From contig JAKPNC010000085.1 of the NCBI GenBank assembly GCA_029548585.1, positions 1 to 34,850 of the forward strand: a DNA stretch of 34,850 bases, given 5' to 3'. Below, one piece after another: positions 24,427 to 32,351 of this stretch; position 1 is the stretch's first letter, and each line of letters begins with the position of its first letter. The position numbers were made by a program, and so were the translations under genes. The notes beneath the pieces were generated by a model that was given only the letters and a program-made list of their open reading frames with translations, was not told the DNA's origin and searched no databases. This DNA is from a bacterium. GTDB taxonomy: Bacteria > Ratteibacteria > UBA8468 > B48-G9 > JAFGKM01.

Positions 24427-24446
24427 TTTAGGTATGCCAATGTCAA
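24418..24446 (-). promoter_or_regulatory. Perfect consensus sigma70 promoter of the acyl-CoA synthetase gene
   Basis: On the - strand, TTGACA (24446-24441), 17-base spacer, TATAAT (24423-24418): no mismatch to consensus. Predicted start about 24411, leader about 63 bases. The -10 lies within one arm of a perfect 10-bp inverted repeat (24372-24381 and 24417-24426). Confidence 0.85.
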
Positions 24447-24819
24447 AATACGGGACCTTTTTTCAGACCGTCAGCCGACCGGGGGTTCCAATGCCCTGTT
24501 TTCCCACGGGAAGACACTTAAAGGTTATCCGCTGCAACCACAGTGCAGGCAGGGTGCGGCTGCGGTTCCATCCCCTGTCATACTGAATTTGATCGGGATC
24601 TCTCTTTTTCCTTATATCCCCGGGGTCATCCCTTGCCCTATCTCTCCCCGCCTGAAAGGGGAAGAGAGCTGTGGAAAATTCATGCTCAACTTGTGCAACA
24701 ACTTATGATGACTCATATAAAAAGACGGAATCCCGGGAAGATGGACGGGAATGTCTCAATATGGTAACATTCCTGACATGACAGCCTCGCTTAACCTTAA
24801 TGATAACAGGATTGGGAAT
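24447..24819. other. Non-coding stretch with REP-like palindromic sequences
   Basis: No credible gene. Two repeat-like elements stand out. 24577-24602 (GTCATACTGAATTTGATC then GGGATCTC) resembles degenerate copies of the dispersed intergenic palindrome family of the GTCATCCTGAA...TTCAGGATCT type. 24642-24668 is a hairpin of CTCTCCCC against GGGG-A-AGAG. Short open frames here (e.g. 24379-24708) have no protein-like features. A poor -35/-10 pair near 24691-24720 could serve the phosphoesterase gene. Confidence 0.45.
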
Positions 24820-25677
24820 ATGAGAAAGAGGAATTGTTTGTCTCTTTTACCGTATCTCTTTTTTCTTTCCTTTACGGCGTCAAATATACTCGGGTTTTCT
24901 AATCTTAAAACGGTTGTCTCAAAAGAAGAAAAGATCCGCCAGAAAGACTCCTTCTCCTTTGCCGTCATTGGCGACAGCCAGCCGCGGGGGCTTTTCGGGC
25001 AGCCGGAAGCCTTCAGGAAGATCGTATCGGGGGTAAACGGTTCCGGGGCAGAGTTCGCGGTCCACCTGGGAGACAAGATAAAGGGGAGCGCCAGGGCGGA
25101 TACGGTCATAAAACAGCACGAGGAATTCTTCAAGGTTGCAAAAGGGCTCAAGGTCAGGATGTACCATGCCGCCGGCAACCACGACATAAAGAAATCCAGG
25201 GAGAACGAATCAATCCATGAGAAGTTTTTCGGGCCTTTATATTATTCTTTTGCTCATAAAAGCGCTTTTTTCATCGTGCTCAATACCGAAGCTGTGGGAG
25301 ACGAGGGAAGCATCGGGGAAAAACAGATGCCGTGGCTTGAGGGAGAGCTTGAAAAATCACGGAAATACAGGGACGTTTTCGTATTCATGCACAGGCCCCT
25401 CTACTCGGCGGTCTTTTCGGGAATGGACGGCATTCACTTCTCATCTCCCGGGCACAGAAACGGCCTGGCAGAACTTTTCAGCAGGTACGGTATAACCGCC
25501 CTTTTCTGCGGACATGAACACCTTTACAGGGCCAGCCGCCACAATGGACTGCTTCAGGTCATATCGGGAGGAGGCGGAGCCCCGTTCCATTTTTATCCCA
25601 AGGGAAATTTCCACCACTACATGCTCGTAAGAGTGGGAAAAGACACGGTTGATATAGAAGCTGTTCCCATCCAATAG
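24820..25677 (+). CDS. Exported calcineurin-like metallophosphoesterase
   Basis: 285 aa from the ATG at 24820, which begins a signal peptide (MRKRNCLSLLPYLFFLSFTA) and has AGGA upstream; the frame is open from 24751. Phosphoesterase motifs are FAVIGDSQPR (Asp of the first metal motif), FAVHLGDKIKG, MYHAAGNHDI (GNHD), VFMHRPLYS and FCGHEHLYR (GHxH-type). The sequence of the first motif, GDSQ, is the variant common in secreted PAP-like phosphoesterases. Secreted or periplasmic; substrate unknown. Its stop codon is one base from the stop of the convergent Maf-RlmD gene. Confidence 0.88.
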   Translation: MRKRNCLSLLPYLFFLSFTASNILGFSNLKTVVSKEEKIRQKDSFSFAVIGDSQPRGLFGQPEAFRKIVSGVNGSGAEFAVHLGDKIKGSARADTVIKQHEEFFKVAKGLKVRMYHAAGNHDIKKSRENESIHEKFFGPLYYSFAHKSAFFIVLNTEAVGDEGSIGEKQMPWLEGELEKSRKYRDVFVFMHRPLYSAVFSGMDGIHFSSPGHRNGLAELFSRYGITALFCGHEHLYRASRHNGLLQVISGGGGAPFHFYPKGNFHHYMLVRVGKDTVDIEAVPIQ

Positions 25678-25678
25678 T

Positions 25679-27604
25679 TTACTGCTTTCTGACCAGCACC
25701 CCCATGCTCTCGAGATGGGGGGTGTGGGGGAAGAAATCCGCGCAGTAGAGTTTTGCCAGCCTGTAGCCTTCTTCTTCCATATGCCTGACATCCCTGGCAA
25801 AGGCCGCAGGGTTGCAGGAAACGTATATCAGAGACGGGATCTTCAGAGAGAAGATGTTCTTCATCGCCTTGCCGGATATTCCCGCCCTCGGAGGATCCAG
25901 CACCAGGGTATCGTATTCCTCCAGGGAAGCTTTCTTGAAAATGTCTTCAACCGAGCTGTGCTGGAAGTTGCAGTTTGTGACGGAGTTGATCCTGCAGTTT
26001 TCCATGGCATTGGTTATGTTGGACTGCTCTATGTCTATTCCGCAGGCGGTTTCAACGGCGTCCGAAACGGATATTTCAATGGCCCCCGCACCGCAATAAA
26101 GGCCCAGGATCCGCCTTGAACCGAGCTCAGCAAGGTTTTCCCTTATGCGGGAATAAAGAAGCCCTGCCGCCCTGGTATTGGGCTGAAAGAAGGTAGAAAG
26201 GTGGACCCTGAATACCTTGCTGCCCATTTTCTCCTCTATCCACGGATTCCCCAAAAGGTGGTTCTTCTTCTCAAATGAAACAACGTCAGAAAGGCGGTCG
26301 TTTTCAACCCACCAAAGGCTCGCAACCTGGGTTTTCCCCCCGGCAAGCATATCCGCAAGGCGGGTAATGTCAAAAGAGGGACAGCTTTTTGTGACCAGTA
26401 TCAGCATGAGTTCGCCGGTATTCTTTCCCTCCCTCATGACAAGATGCCGGAAGAAGCCCTCTCCCGTACGGGGATCGTAAGCTTTAAGGCCGGTCTCTTC
26501 CGCAAACTGCTTTACCAGCGGGAAGAGAGACCCTGCCGCTTCGCTGAATATCATGCAGCCATCCAGGGGCGCTATCCTGCTGCGGCTCTTGTTGAATGGC
26601 AGGCTCCTTTCTCTCAGTCCCAGGACGACCTTCCCCCTGTCATTGCCAAAGGCAAACTCCATCTTGTTCCTGTAATAGAAAATGTCAGGGGACGGAATTA
26701 TCGGATGCCTTTCGATCCTTTCCCCGTCTATGCCGCCTATCTTCTTCAGGGTGGCCATCAGATACCTTTCCTTCAGTTCGGCCTGCTTTTCATAACAGGT
26801 ATTCTGGAAAGAACATCCTCCGCATTTCCCGAAAGCCGGGCATGGAGGTTCGGTCCTGAAGGGAGATTGCTCGATAATGCGGGAAGTCTCCCCGTAAGAA
26901 AAATTTCCCGCGTCCTTTACAATTCTCATCTTTATCCTGTCGCCGTAAACGGCATTCTGGACAAAAACGACCTTGCCTTCAGCCCTTGCCACCGCCCAGT
27001 TGTTAGGAAAAGCTATATCTGAAACGGAGGCTTCTGTCTCCGGAAGACAAAACCTGTGGAGAAGCCTTTTCACCTTCTTTACAGGCAGGCCGACGACGTT
27101 ATCGAAATCGCCTTCTATCTTTTCCACGAAAGAGGCTTTCCCGCTCTGTATGGCATATCCTCCGGCCTTGTCCTTGTAATCTTCCCCTGAAAGGTATTCT
27201 TCTATCTCAGGCTCTTCTATACGGTTGAAGGTTACATAGGTAAGATCGTAGTCGGTGAGCATCCTGTCGTCTTCCTTCCTGTAGACGGCTATGCCGGTGA
27301 TAACCTTGTGCTTCTTTCCGGAGAGCGACCTGAGGATATCGCCTGCTTCCTTTCTGTCGGCCGGCTTGCCTATGATCCTTCCTTCGATGGAAACGACCGT
27401 ATCGGAAGCAATGACGGTTGCAGAGGGATTCTTCTCGCCCACATTTTTCGCCTTCAGCGCCGAAGCCTGAACGGCGAAGAGGACAGGGTCATTCTCCCTT
27501 ATGTCCTGTTCGTTGACATCCGGCTCCACGACACTGAAATCCTGTACGACCTTTTTCAAGAGCTCCCTGCGCCTGGGAGATGCGGAAGCAAGTATTATAT
27601 TCAT
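25679..27604 (-). CDS. Maf nucleotide pyrophosphatase fused to RlmD/RumA-type RNA m5U methyltransferase
   Basis: One uninterrupted 641 aa frame holds two enzymes. Residues 1-185 are Maf: ILASASPRRRELL, VIASDTVVSIEGRIIGKPADRKEA (Asp68), DYKDKAGGYAIQSGKASFVEKIEGDFDNVVGLP. The DKAGxYxIQ form places it with the YhdE branch (dTTP/UTP). Residues 197-641 are a TrmA/RumA-type methyltransferase: short TRAM-like strands (206-230), Fe-S ligands Cys255, Cys261, Cys264 and Cys350, RNKMEFAFG, TFFQPN, SAM loop GLYCGAGAIE (501-510), DPPR (570-573), nucleophile Cys597 in YVSCNP and Glu632 in PHTPHLES. All catalytic residues of both parts are present. The product would be m5U in 23S rRNA, or tRNA. Start ATG 27604 is the normal Maf start. 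Confidence 0.92.
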   Translation of the reverse strand: MNIILASASPRRRELLKKVVQDFSVVEPDVNEQDIRENDPVLFAVQASALKAKNVGEKNPSATVIASDTVVSIEGRIIGKPADRKEAGDILRSLSGKKHKVITGIAVYRKEDDRMLTDYDLTYVTFNRIEEPEIEEYLSGEDYKDKAGGYAIQSGKASFVEKIEGDFDNVVGLPVKKVKRLLHRFCLPETEASVSDIAFPNNWAVARAEGKVVFVQNAVYGDRIKMRIVKDAGNFSYGETSRIIEQSPFRTEPPCPAFGKCGGCSFQNTCYEKQAELKERYLMATLKKIGGIDGERIERHPIIPSPDIFYYRNKMEFAFGNDRGKVVLGLRERSLPFNKSRSRIAPLDGCMIFSEAAGSLFPLVKQFAEETGLKAYDPRTGEGFFRHLVMREGKNTGELMLILVTKSCPSFDITRLADMLAGGKTQVASLWWVENDRLSDVVSFEKKNHLLGNPWIEEKMGSKVFRVHLSTFFQPNTRAAGLLYSRIRENLAELGSRRILGLYCGAGAIEISVSDAVETACGIDIEQSNITNAMENCRINSVTNCNFQHSSVEDIFKKASLEEYDTLVLDPPRAGISGKAMKNIFSLKIPSLIYVSCNPAAFARDVRHMEEEGYRLAKLYCADFFPHTPHLESMGVLVRKQ

Positions 27605-27638
27605 TTTATTTGTCCCTGGGGTTTTCTTAACTGACCGG

Positions 27639-28874
27639 TTACTGGTGTTGTGCGACGGTGATCTCCCCCGGCTTCAGGCTGTCCTTCATCGCAAGCAGCC
27701 TGTCTCTCTCTGTTTCGAAATCCTTCATCAGCGAAGCCGGAAGGGGATCGGAGGGAGGCATACTGAGAGCAAGAAAATTGACGAACTTTCCGTTCTTCTG
27801 CAGGCGGAAATCCAGGTGGGGACCCGTGGCAATTCCCGTTGAGCCCACGTATCCTATGACCTGCCCCTTCTGCACCCTGGCTCCCTGCCTTGTTCCTTTC
27901 GATATGCCCGAAAGGTGGCCATACCACGAATTGCAGGCATTCGGATGCTTTACCACAACCGTTACTCCAAGGCCGTCCTTTCTTCTTCCGGCAGCCGTCA
28001 CGATCCCGTCGCCTATGGCTGAAACCGGTGTGCCCTGGGCCGCGGCGTAATCTATTCCCAGGTGAGGCCTGTGCCTTTTAAGTATGGGGTGAAACCGCCT
28101 TTGGGTATAGTAGGACGAAATCCTCCTGTAATTGAGCGGGGCCTTGAGGAAAAGAGCCTCAACGTTTATCCCCTGCTCGTCGTAGTATCCCTGTTTGCAA
28201 CCCGATCCATCAAAATAAAAAGCGTAAAGGGTCTCCTGTCCCCTGGTATAGGAAGCCGCCGATATGCGCATATCCTTGAGCACATTGCCATCCCCGTCCA
28301 TGTAGGACTCCCAGAGAACCCCGAATTCATCGTCTGCCTTGCAATCGGTGAAAAAATCCATCTTTGACGCAAATATCTCCGCAAACTGGATGATAAGCTC
28401 CGGGTTGACCCCTGCACCGGACATGCTTTCATACAGGGAGCTCGCTATTTTGCCGCGCACGCCCCTCATCATCCTTACGGCTTCTATACGGTTAGCAGAA
28501 GCTACGGGCATGCCGCTTTCCCCGTCAAGCGTGACCTCGTAGAAATCCATGGGACCGTCAAAATAGGCGAGCTTTTCGAAGTTTCCTTCCCTGTCAAAAG
28601 TCAATTCCCACCTGTCGCCCAGATTACAGCGCCGGACATCGAACACATCCTGGAGAGCGGTGGAGATGGAGTGGGCCTGATCGGGGCCGATGCCATTTTC
28701 CGACAGGATATCGCCCAGCACTTCTCCTTCCGAAATATGGCCACCGACAATATTGCCGGTCTTCCCATATCCCCGGGTTAACCTTCCATCGGATTTGATC
28801 CCGACAAGAAAAAACGGCACAAGTATAATTATGGCGAGGAAAAAAACGGCTATTATTTTCGTTCTCAGTCCCAA
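27639..28874 (-). CDS. M23 (LytM) peptidoglycan endopeptidase, MepM-like
   Basis: 411 aa. One N-terminal membrane helix (about 6-25) anchors a periplasmic protein. An OapA/LysM-like region (45-105: ISEGEVLGDILSENGIGPDQAHSI...VRRCNLGDRWELTF) is followed by the M23 domain: SSYYTQRRFHPILKRHRPHLGIDYAA (His271, Asp275), SWYGHLS (His320), GPHLDFRL (His353). The usual second His of HLH is Asp355, a variant also known in this group. It would cleave peptidoglycan cross-links. The start is TTG at 28874, preceded by GGGGAGG with a 7-base gap; no ATG fits. It lies between ispF and the Maf-RlmD gene, 34 bases before the latter. Confidence 0.9.
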   Translation of the reverse strand: MGLRTKIIAVFFLAIIILVPFFLVGIKSDGRLTRGYGKTGNIVGGHISEGEVLGDILSENGIGPDQAHSISTALQDVFDVRRCNLGDRWELTFDREGNFEKLAYFDGPMDFYEVTLDGESGMPVASANRIEAVRMMRGVRGKIASSLYESMSGAGVNPELIIQFAEIFASKMDFFTDCKADDEFGVLWESYMDGDGNVLKDMRISAASYTRGQETLYAFYFDGSGCKQGYYDEQGINVEALFLKAPLNYRRISSYYTQRRFHPILKRHRPHLGIDYAAAQGTPVSAIGDGIVTAAGRRKDGLGVTVVVKHPNACNSWYGHLSGISKGTRQGARVQKGQVIGYVGSTGIATGPHLDFRLQKNGKFVNFLALSMPPSDPLPASLMKDFETERDRLLAMKDSLKPGEITVAQHQ

Positions 28875-28909
28875 AAGCTAACCTCCCCTTTTACCCCCGG
28901 CGGCAGGGA

Positions 28910-29386
28910 TCAATCTCTGCCGGCAAGAAGTACCGTTGCCAGGCAGGCGCAAGCCGCGCCCCCGCCTATCTCTCCCAGGCGCTCAAAGGTCTTGGCCTTA
29001 AGTCCTATCCTCGACCCGTCTATGCCCAGGAGGGCAGAGAGCCTTTCCCTTATGGATTCAAAAAAAGGCAGAAGCCGCGGTTCCTGGCAGATGACGATTA
29101 CGTCGACATTTTCAATCCGGTGGTTCTCCGACCTCATCAAAGAGAGAGCTTTCTCTATTATCCTGGAACTGTCGAGCCCCTCGTTGCCAGGGTCTGTATC
29201 CGGAAAATAATACCCTATGTCAGGCTTGCCCAGCGCCCCCAGAACGCTATCCGCCAGGGAATGGAGAAGGACGTCCCCGTCGCTGTGGCCCAGGAGACCC
29301 TTTAAGCAAGGTATCTCCACGCCTCCGAGAATAAACTTCCTGCCTTCGGCAAACCTGTGAATGTCAAATCCTATGCCCGTCCTCAT
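28910..29386 (-). CDS. ispF: 2-C-methyl-D-erythritol 2,4-cyclodiphosphate synthase
   Basis: 158 aa. MEP pathway of isoprenoid synthesis; cyclises CDP-methylerythritol 2-phosphate. Metal ligands Asp8, His10 and His42 are in GIGFDIHRF and GHSDGDVLLH; the late motif KAKTFERLGEIGGG is intact. Length and start are typical. No ribosome site precedes the ATG at 29386 and the candidate promoter would start the mRNA at or within two bases of it. First gene of the - strand run with the M23 peptidase and Maf-RlmD. Confidence 0.95.
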   Translation of the reverse strand: MRTGIGFDIHRFAEGRKFILGGVEIPCLKGLLGHSDGDVLLHSLADSVLGALGKPDIGYYFPDTDPGNEGLDSSRIIEKALSLMRSENHRIENVDVIVICQEPRLLPFFESIRERLSALLGIDGSRIGLKAKTFERLGEIGGGAACACLATVLLAGRD

Positions 29387-29394
29387 ATTGATTT

Positions 29395-29423
29395 ATTATA
29401 AGATAAATGATAATTAAAGACAA
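29395..29423 (-). promoter_or_regulatory. Candidate promoter of ispF, leaderless
   Basis: On the - strand, -35 TTGTCT (29423-29418), 17-base spacer, perfect -10 TATAAT (29400-29395). The predicted start is about 29388-29386, coinciding with the ispF ATG at 29386. Confidence 0.68.
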
Positions 29424-29448
29424 AAAATGTTAAAATTACCTCAACCGT

Positions 29449-30450
29449 ATGTTACCTGCAGGAAAAACAAAAATAATGGTAAAAGAATCCGAAGTGCGCG
29501 GCATACTGAGGGATTTCGGAATAGACAATCCCGGGAAGATCTCTGAGGGAGGAGGAACCGCCTCTCCAAAGTATATTTTCACGTCCTCGGGGAAAAAGTA
29601 TCTTTTGAAACAGAGGCGCAGGGAATTCTCACCCTTGCCGGTTGTTCTGTTTGACCACTCGGTGATAAAGCACCTGTCAAGAAACGGCCTGCCCGTAGCC
29701 ATTCCTTCTTATTCGGCAAAAACAGGCTGCGAGCTCTTTGAATATATTGAAAACCTGGAAGACTTCACCCAGGGAAACAGGGAAGAGATGTCAGGCGCCG
29801 CTGAAATGCTCGGCCGTATGCACAGGATACTTCATGACTTTGTGCCGGAAGGAAGCAAAAACTGGCAGAGGGAATTTTTGCCTTCCGGGATAAAGGCGGA
29901 ACTGCTGAAACATATCGAAGAGCAGCCGGGACTTTTTCATGGGAAAGAGACCGTCAGATTGGTAATGGAACTTCTTGACGGCCTTATTGAGAATTATTCC
30001 GTGAAAAATCTTACCCGCTCGATAGTTCACGGCGATTACACGAGCGCAAACGTAAAGTTCAAGGGCAATCTCGTGGGCGGCATATTCGATTTTGACTGGA
30101 CGTCCTTACAGAATACGCTGTATGACATTTCGAGAGCGCTGGTATACTTCTGCTTTAAAAGAAAGAACGCCCTTGACGGGAAAAATATCTGGTCTCTCGT
30201 GCAGCCCTGTGAAATCGACATTGAGAACGTCAGGCAGTTCATGAAATCCTACAGGAGAGAATTCATTTTCACGCAGGCAGACGCAGAAGGGCTCCATTTT
30301 GCGCTTAAGGAGTTTTTCATAGGCGCCCGAGTCAGGGCGATGAGAAAAGTGCCTGACGCAGAAAAGATTAAGATGCTGGATGAGAAACTCGTAGAAATGG
30401 CAATAACCGTAGAAAAGGAGAAAAACTCTCTCGCCCAAGCCTGCGGGTAA
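29449..30450 (+). CDS. APH/CotS-like phosphotransferase
   Basis: 333 aa kinase-like fold. The N-lobe has KYIFTSSGKKYLLKQRR; the catalytic loop is HGDYTSAN (His194, Asp196, Asn201); the metal-binding loop is IFDFDW (Asp214, Asp216). This is the aminoglycoside phosphotransferase/choline kinase clan; CotS-like homoserine-kinase-type members are closest in feel. The substrate (sugar, amino alcohol or small metabolite) cannot be read. Start uncertain: ATG 29449 lacks a ribosome site; ATG 29476 has AGGAA about 11 bases upstream. Divergent from ispF over a 62-base AT-rich gap; followed by the AT-rich island. Confidence 0.85.
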   Translation: MLPAGKTKIMVKESEVRGILRDFGIDNPGKISEGGGTASPKYIFTSSGKKYLLKQRRREFSPLPVVLFDHSVIKHLSRNGLPVAIPSYSAKTGCELFEYIENLEDFTQGNREEMSGAAEMLGRMHRILHDFVPEGSKNWQREFLPSGIKAELLKHIEEQPGLFHGKETVRLVMELLDGLIENYSVKNLTRSIVHGDYTSANVKFKGNLVGGIFDFDWTSLQNTLYDISRALVYFCFKRKNALDGKNIWSLVQPCEIDIENVRQFMKSYRREFIFTQADAEGLHFALKEFFIGARVRAMRKVPDAEKIKMLDEKLVEMAITVEKEKNSLAQACG

Positions 30451-30536
30451 AGGAAAACCCACTTCATCATAATTTCTTATGAAATTGTGGCTATGGCAGT
30501 TAATTCAAACGCATTAAATTTCTATTCGTTATCCCA

Positions 30537-30725
30537 TCACGCTTTTGAAGAACAACGCAGGCTTACAGTAAATGTCCCGGGACTTTTGGGAATATCCAGA
30601 CTGGCGATATAATTCCTGAGATTCCCCATACCCTTATCCAGGTATCCCACCTCAACAACAAAAACAATACACAGCAAAATCAAAATCCGCTTGAACAGCA
30701 GCCCGTACCGTATTCTCATATGCAT
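30537..30725 (-). CDS. Hypothetical small membrane protein
   Basis: 62 aa, not recognised. One hydrophobic helix (RILILLCIVFVVEVGYL) after a basic start, then a short polar region. It begins 14 bases after the preceding - strand gene's stop, in the AT-rich island. No convincing ribosome site (a nearby in-frame ATG two codons on is equally likely). It could be a remnant of a longer protein. Confidence 0.35.
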   Translation of the reverse strand: MHMRIRYGLLFKRILILLCIVFVVEVGYLDKGMGNLRNYIASLDIPKSPGTFTVSLRCSSKA

Positions 30726-30738
30726 ATTCTCAATAAAG

Positions 30739-31179
30739 TCATTCTATCCAATCAGGATTTTCTCCTTCTATCAGATTTATTCCTTTGCCGATTTCAATGT
30801 TGTGAATATAAATGTAATCTTTCATATTAAAAGCATATTTGATATTTAAACCCACCGGAGCTTTATGTGTGCTCGCAAAATATTTATCGTCAGGAGACCA
30901 GCGAGGGGCATAACACCAATCATCACAAGAAACAACAGTTTTTGCTGATAATGCGGTAAAATCAAAAACTCTGATTTCTCCCCTTCTGGTGTCTTTTGTT
31001 AAAAAATAATTGTGCTGGAAAACAATCTTTCCATTTGGAAAAGCAGCCCCCCCAAAAGTTTTTGCAATCTTATTAGCAGGAACAGTGCTAACTGTATAAA
31101 AGAGAATACTTCCCAGTATCCCAATGCCTATACAAATTGTAAATATTCTCTTAATCATTGCCATTCTTCTTTTTCCCAT
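30739..31179 (-). CDS. Hypothetical anchored protein with TolB/WD40-like propeller fragment
   Basis: 146 aa. An N-terminal helix (FTICIGIGILGSILFYTV) would anchor or export it. The rest resembles one to two blades of a TolB-type beta-propeller: GKIVFQHNYFLTKDTRRGEIRVFD and the blade signature APRWSPDDKYFAST. Propellers normally have four or more such blades, so this is either truncated or a minimal relative; the protein stops at GENPDWIE, where another blade would start. AAGGA precedes the ATG at about 10 bases. It starts 32 bases after the neighbouring gene's stop, in the same direction. Low GC compared with flanking genes. Confidence 0.55.
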   Translation of the reverse strand: MGKRRMAMIKRIFTICIGIGILGSILFYTVSTVPANKIAKTFGGAAFPNGKIVFQHNYFLTKDTRRGEIRVFDFTALSAKTVVSCDDWCYAPRWSPDDKYFASTHKAPVGLNIKYAFNMKDYIYIHNIEIGKGINLIEGENPDWIE

Positions 31180-31211
31180 CGTATGTTATCCTTCCCATTT
31201 TCCTTTATGTC

Positions 31212-31970
31212 TCAATCCTTCTTCATAGATTGAATAATTTTCTCCCTGACGTCAGATATTGAAGGACTCTGTAAGAATTCCGCAGGCAAATCTTTCTTTA
31301 AATAATGTTCCTGAAAATTTCGCAAGACCTTGTCAGCCTTTTCTGACAGTTTCGCATCCGTCCTAACGGTATTTAAAGTCCCTATAATTGATAACGATTG
31401 CTGATTCATCTTCTCGTATACTTCGCTCTTGTTCTCCATCCTTTCTATCCGTGGGAAAAATCCACTCCATACTTCCCAGAGAAATTGAATAATAATGGTT
31501 CTATTTTCTGCTGGATACTCTTGGTTTTTCACAAATTTTATGCCTACATCTATCGTACTTAGTTCTTGCTCCAATGCCATTCCACCTCTTTCTTTTGGTT
31601 CTTTTATGTAACCATCAATACCTTCTTTTTCCCATTTTTTAAAATTTTCAGGAATATTTTCTTTAAATTTGTTGAAGTATAGATAACTCTCCACAAATGA
31701 AAGAGGAGTATTTTTCCAGTCAGATAGCCCTCCATAGGCCAAAATCCAGCCAGCTGCTTCAGGCTCTCTCTTTGCAGCTTCAATCGCCAGAATATATACT
31801 TTTTCTGGACCTAAAGACTTCAAGTATTGTTTTAACTCTTCTTTATTAGAAACTTTCCTCTCGAGAATCTCTTTTGCCTCTCGGGAAAAATCAGTAGTCG
31901 TCTGTGCTTCTCCACGTACAAATTGGCCGATAGTCCCCAATAAAATTAGACATACTATGAACCTCACCAT
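31212..31970 (-). CDS. Hypothetical exported protein
   Basis: 252 aa from the ATG at 31970, with AGGGGA about 10 bases upstream and an immediate signal peptide (MVRFIVCLILLGTIGQFVRGEAQ); the frame opens upstream at 32027 without a ribosome site. The mature part is charged and mostly helical (EAKEILERKVSNKEELKQYLKSLG, EKADKVLRNFQEHYLKKDLP). No domain recognised. Base composition is distinctly more AT-rich than the housekeeping genes around, as for the two genes after it, which suggests acquisition as a block. Confidence 0.6.
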   Translation of the reverse strand: MVRFIVCLILLGTIGQFVRGEAQTTTDFSREAKEILERKVSNKEELKQYLKSLGPEKVYILAIEAAKREPEAAGWILAYGGLSDWKNTPLSFVESYLYFNKFKENIPENFKKWEKEGIDGYIKEPKERGGMALEQELSTIDVGIKFVKNQEYPAENRTIIIQFLWEVWSGFFPRIERMENKSEVYEKMNQQSLSIIGTLNTVRTDAKLSEKADKVLRNFQEHYLKKDLPAEFLQSPSISDVREKIIQSMKKD

Positions 31971-32027
31971 TTGCTCTGTTCCCCTTACGTTTCTTAAAGT
32001 TTCAAAAGAATTCCTGCTCAGTCTCAC

Positions 32028-32351
32028 AAAAATTCCTTATTCAAACTATTTGCAATTCAAACTTCTGACAGTGATGGATATATCCGGACTGACCTTACCC
32101 CCAAAAACCGGCCATTGACAATTAGAGCATACTATAAAAAAATGGGTAAAGCAATGACAGAAGCAAACCAGATCAAGACTTGTATAAAGAAGGGATAATG
32201 TCACTCTTCTTTTCAGTTAATCTGTCACTTCCCGTATGGACGGCTGGCTAAGGTTGAAACAAGATCTTCTTACCATACCTGTCAATCCTTTTACAGGCTC
32301 TCCTGTTGGTGTATAATAATATGTCATGGGAGCCATTGAGCCGGAGAGGAG
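32028..32351. other. Gene-free gap before the release-factor-like gene
   Basis: No protein-like frame longer than about 35 codons. A short + strand peptide around 32110-32198 (RAYYKKMGKAMTEANQIK, then a stop) looks like it could be the end of a decayed gene but has no start. The only clear signal is the promoter at 32290-32317. Confidence 0.5.
32290..32317 (+). promoter_or_regulatory. Promoter of the release-factor-like/rpe/hisD run
   Basis: -35 TTTACA (32290-32295), 16-base spacer, perfect -10 TATAAT (32312-32317). Predicted start about 32324, 28 bases before the ATG at 32352. Confidence 0.7.

Noticed and set aside
28910..29386. Fused or missing ispD next to ispF
   Set aside because: ispF is a normal single-domain protein; ispD is simply not in the window.
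32110..32198. Short peptide RAYYKKMGKAMTEANQIK as a transposase remnant
   Set aside because: Too short, no inverted repeats or other element parts nearby.
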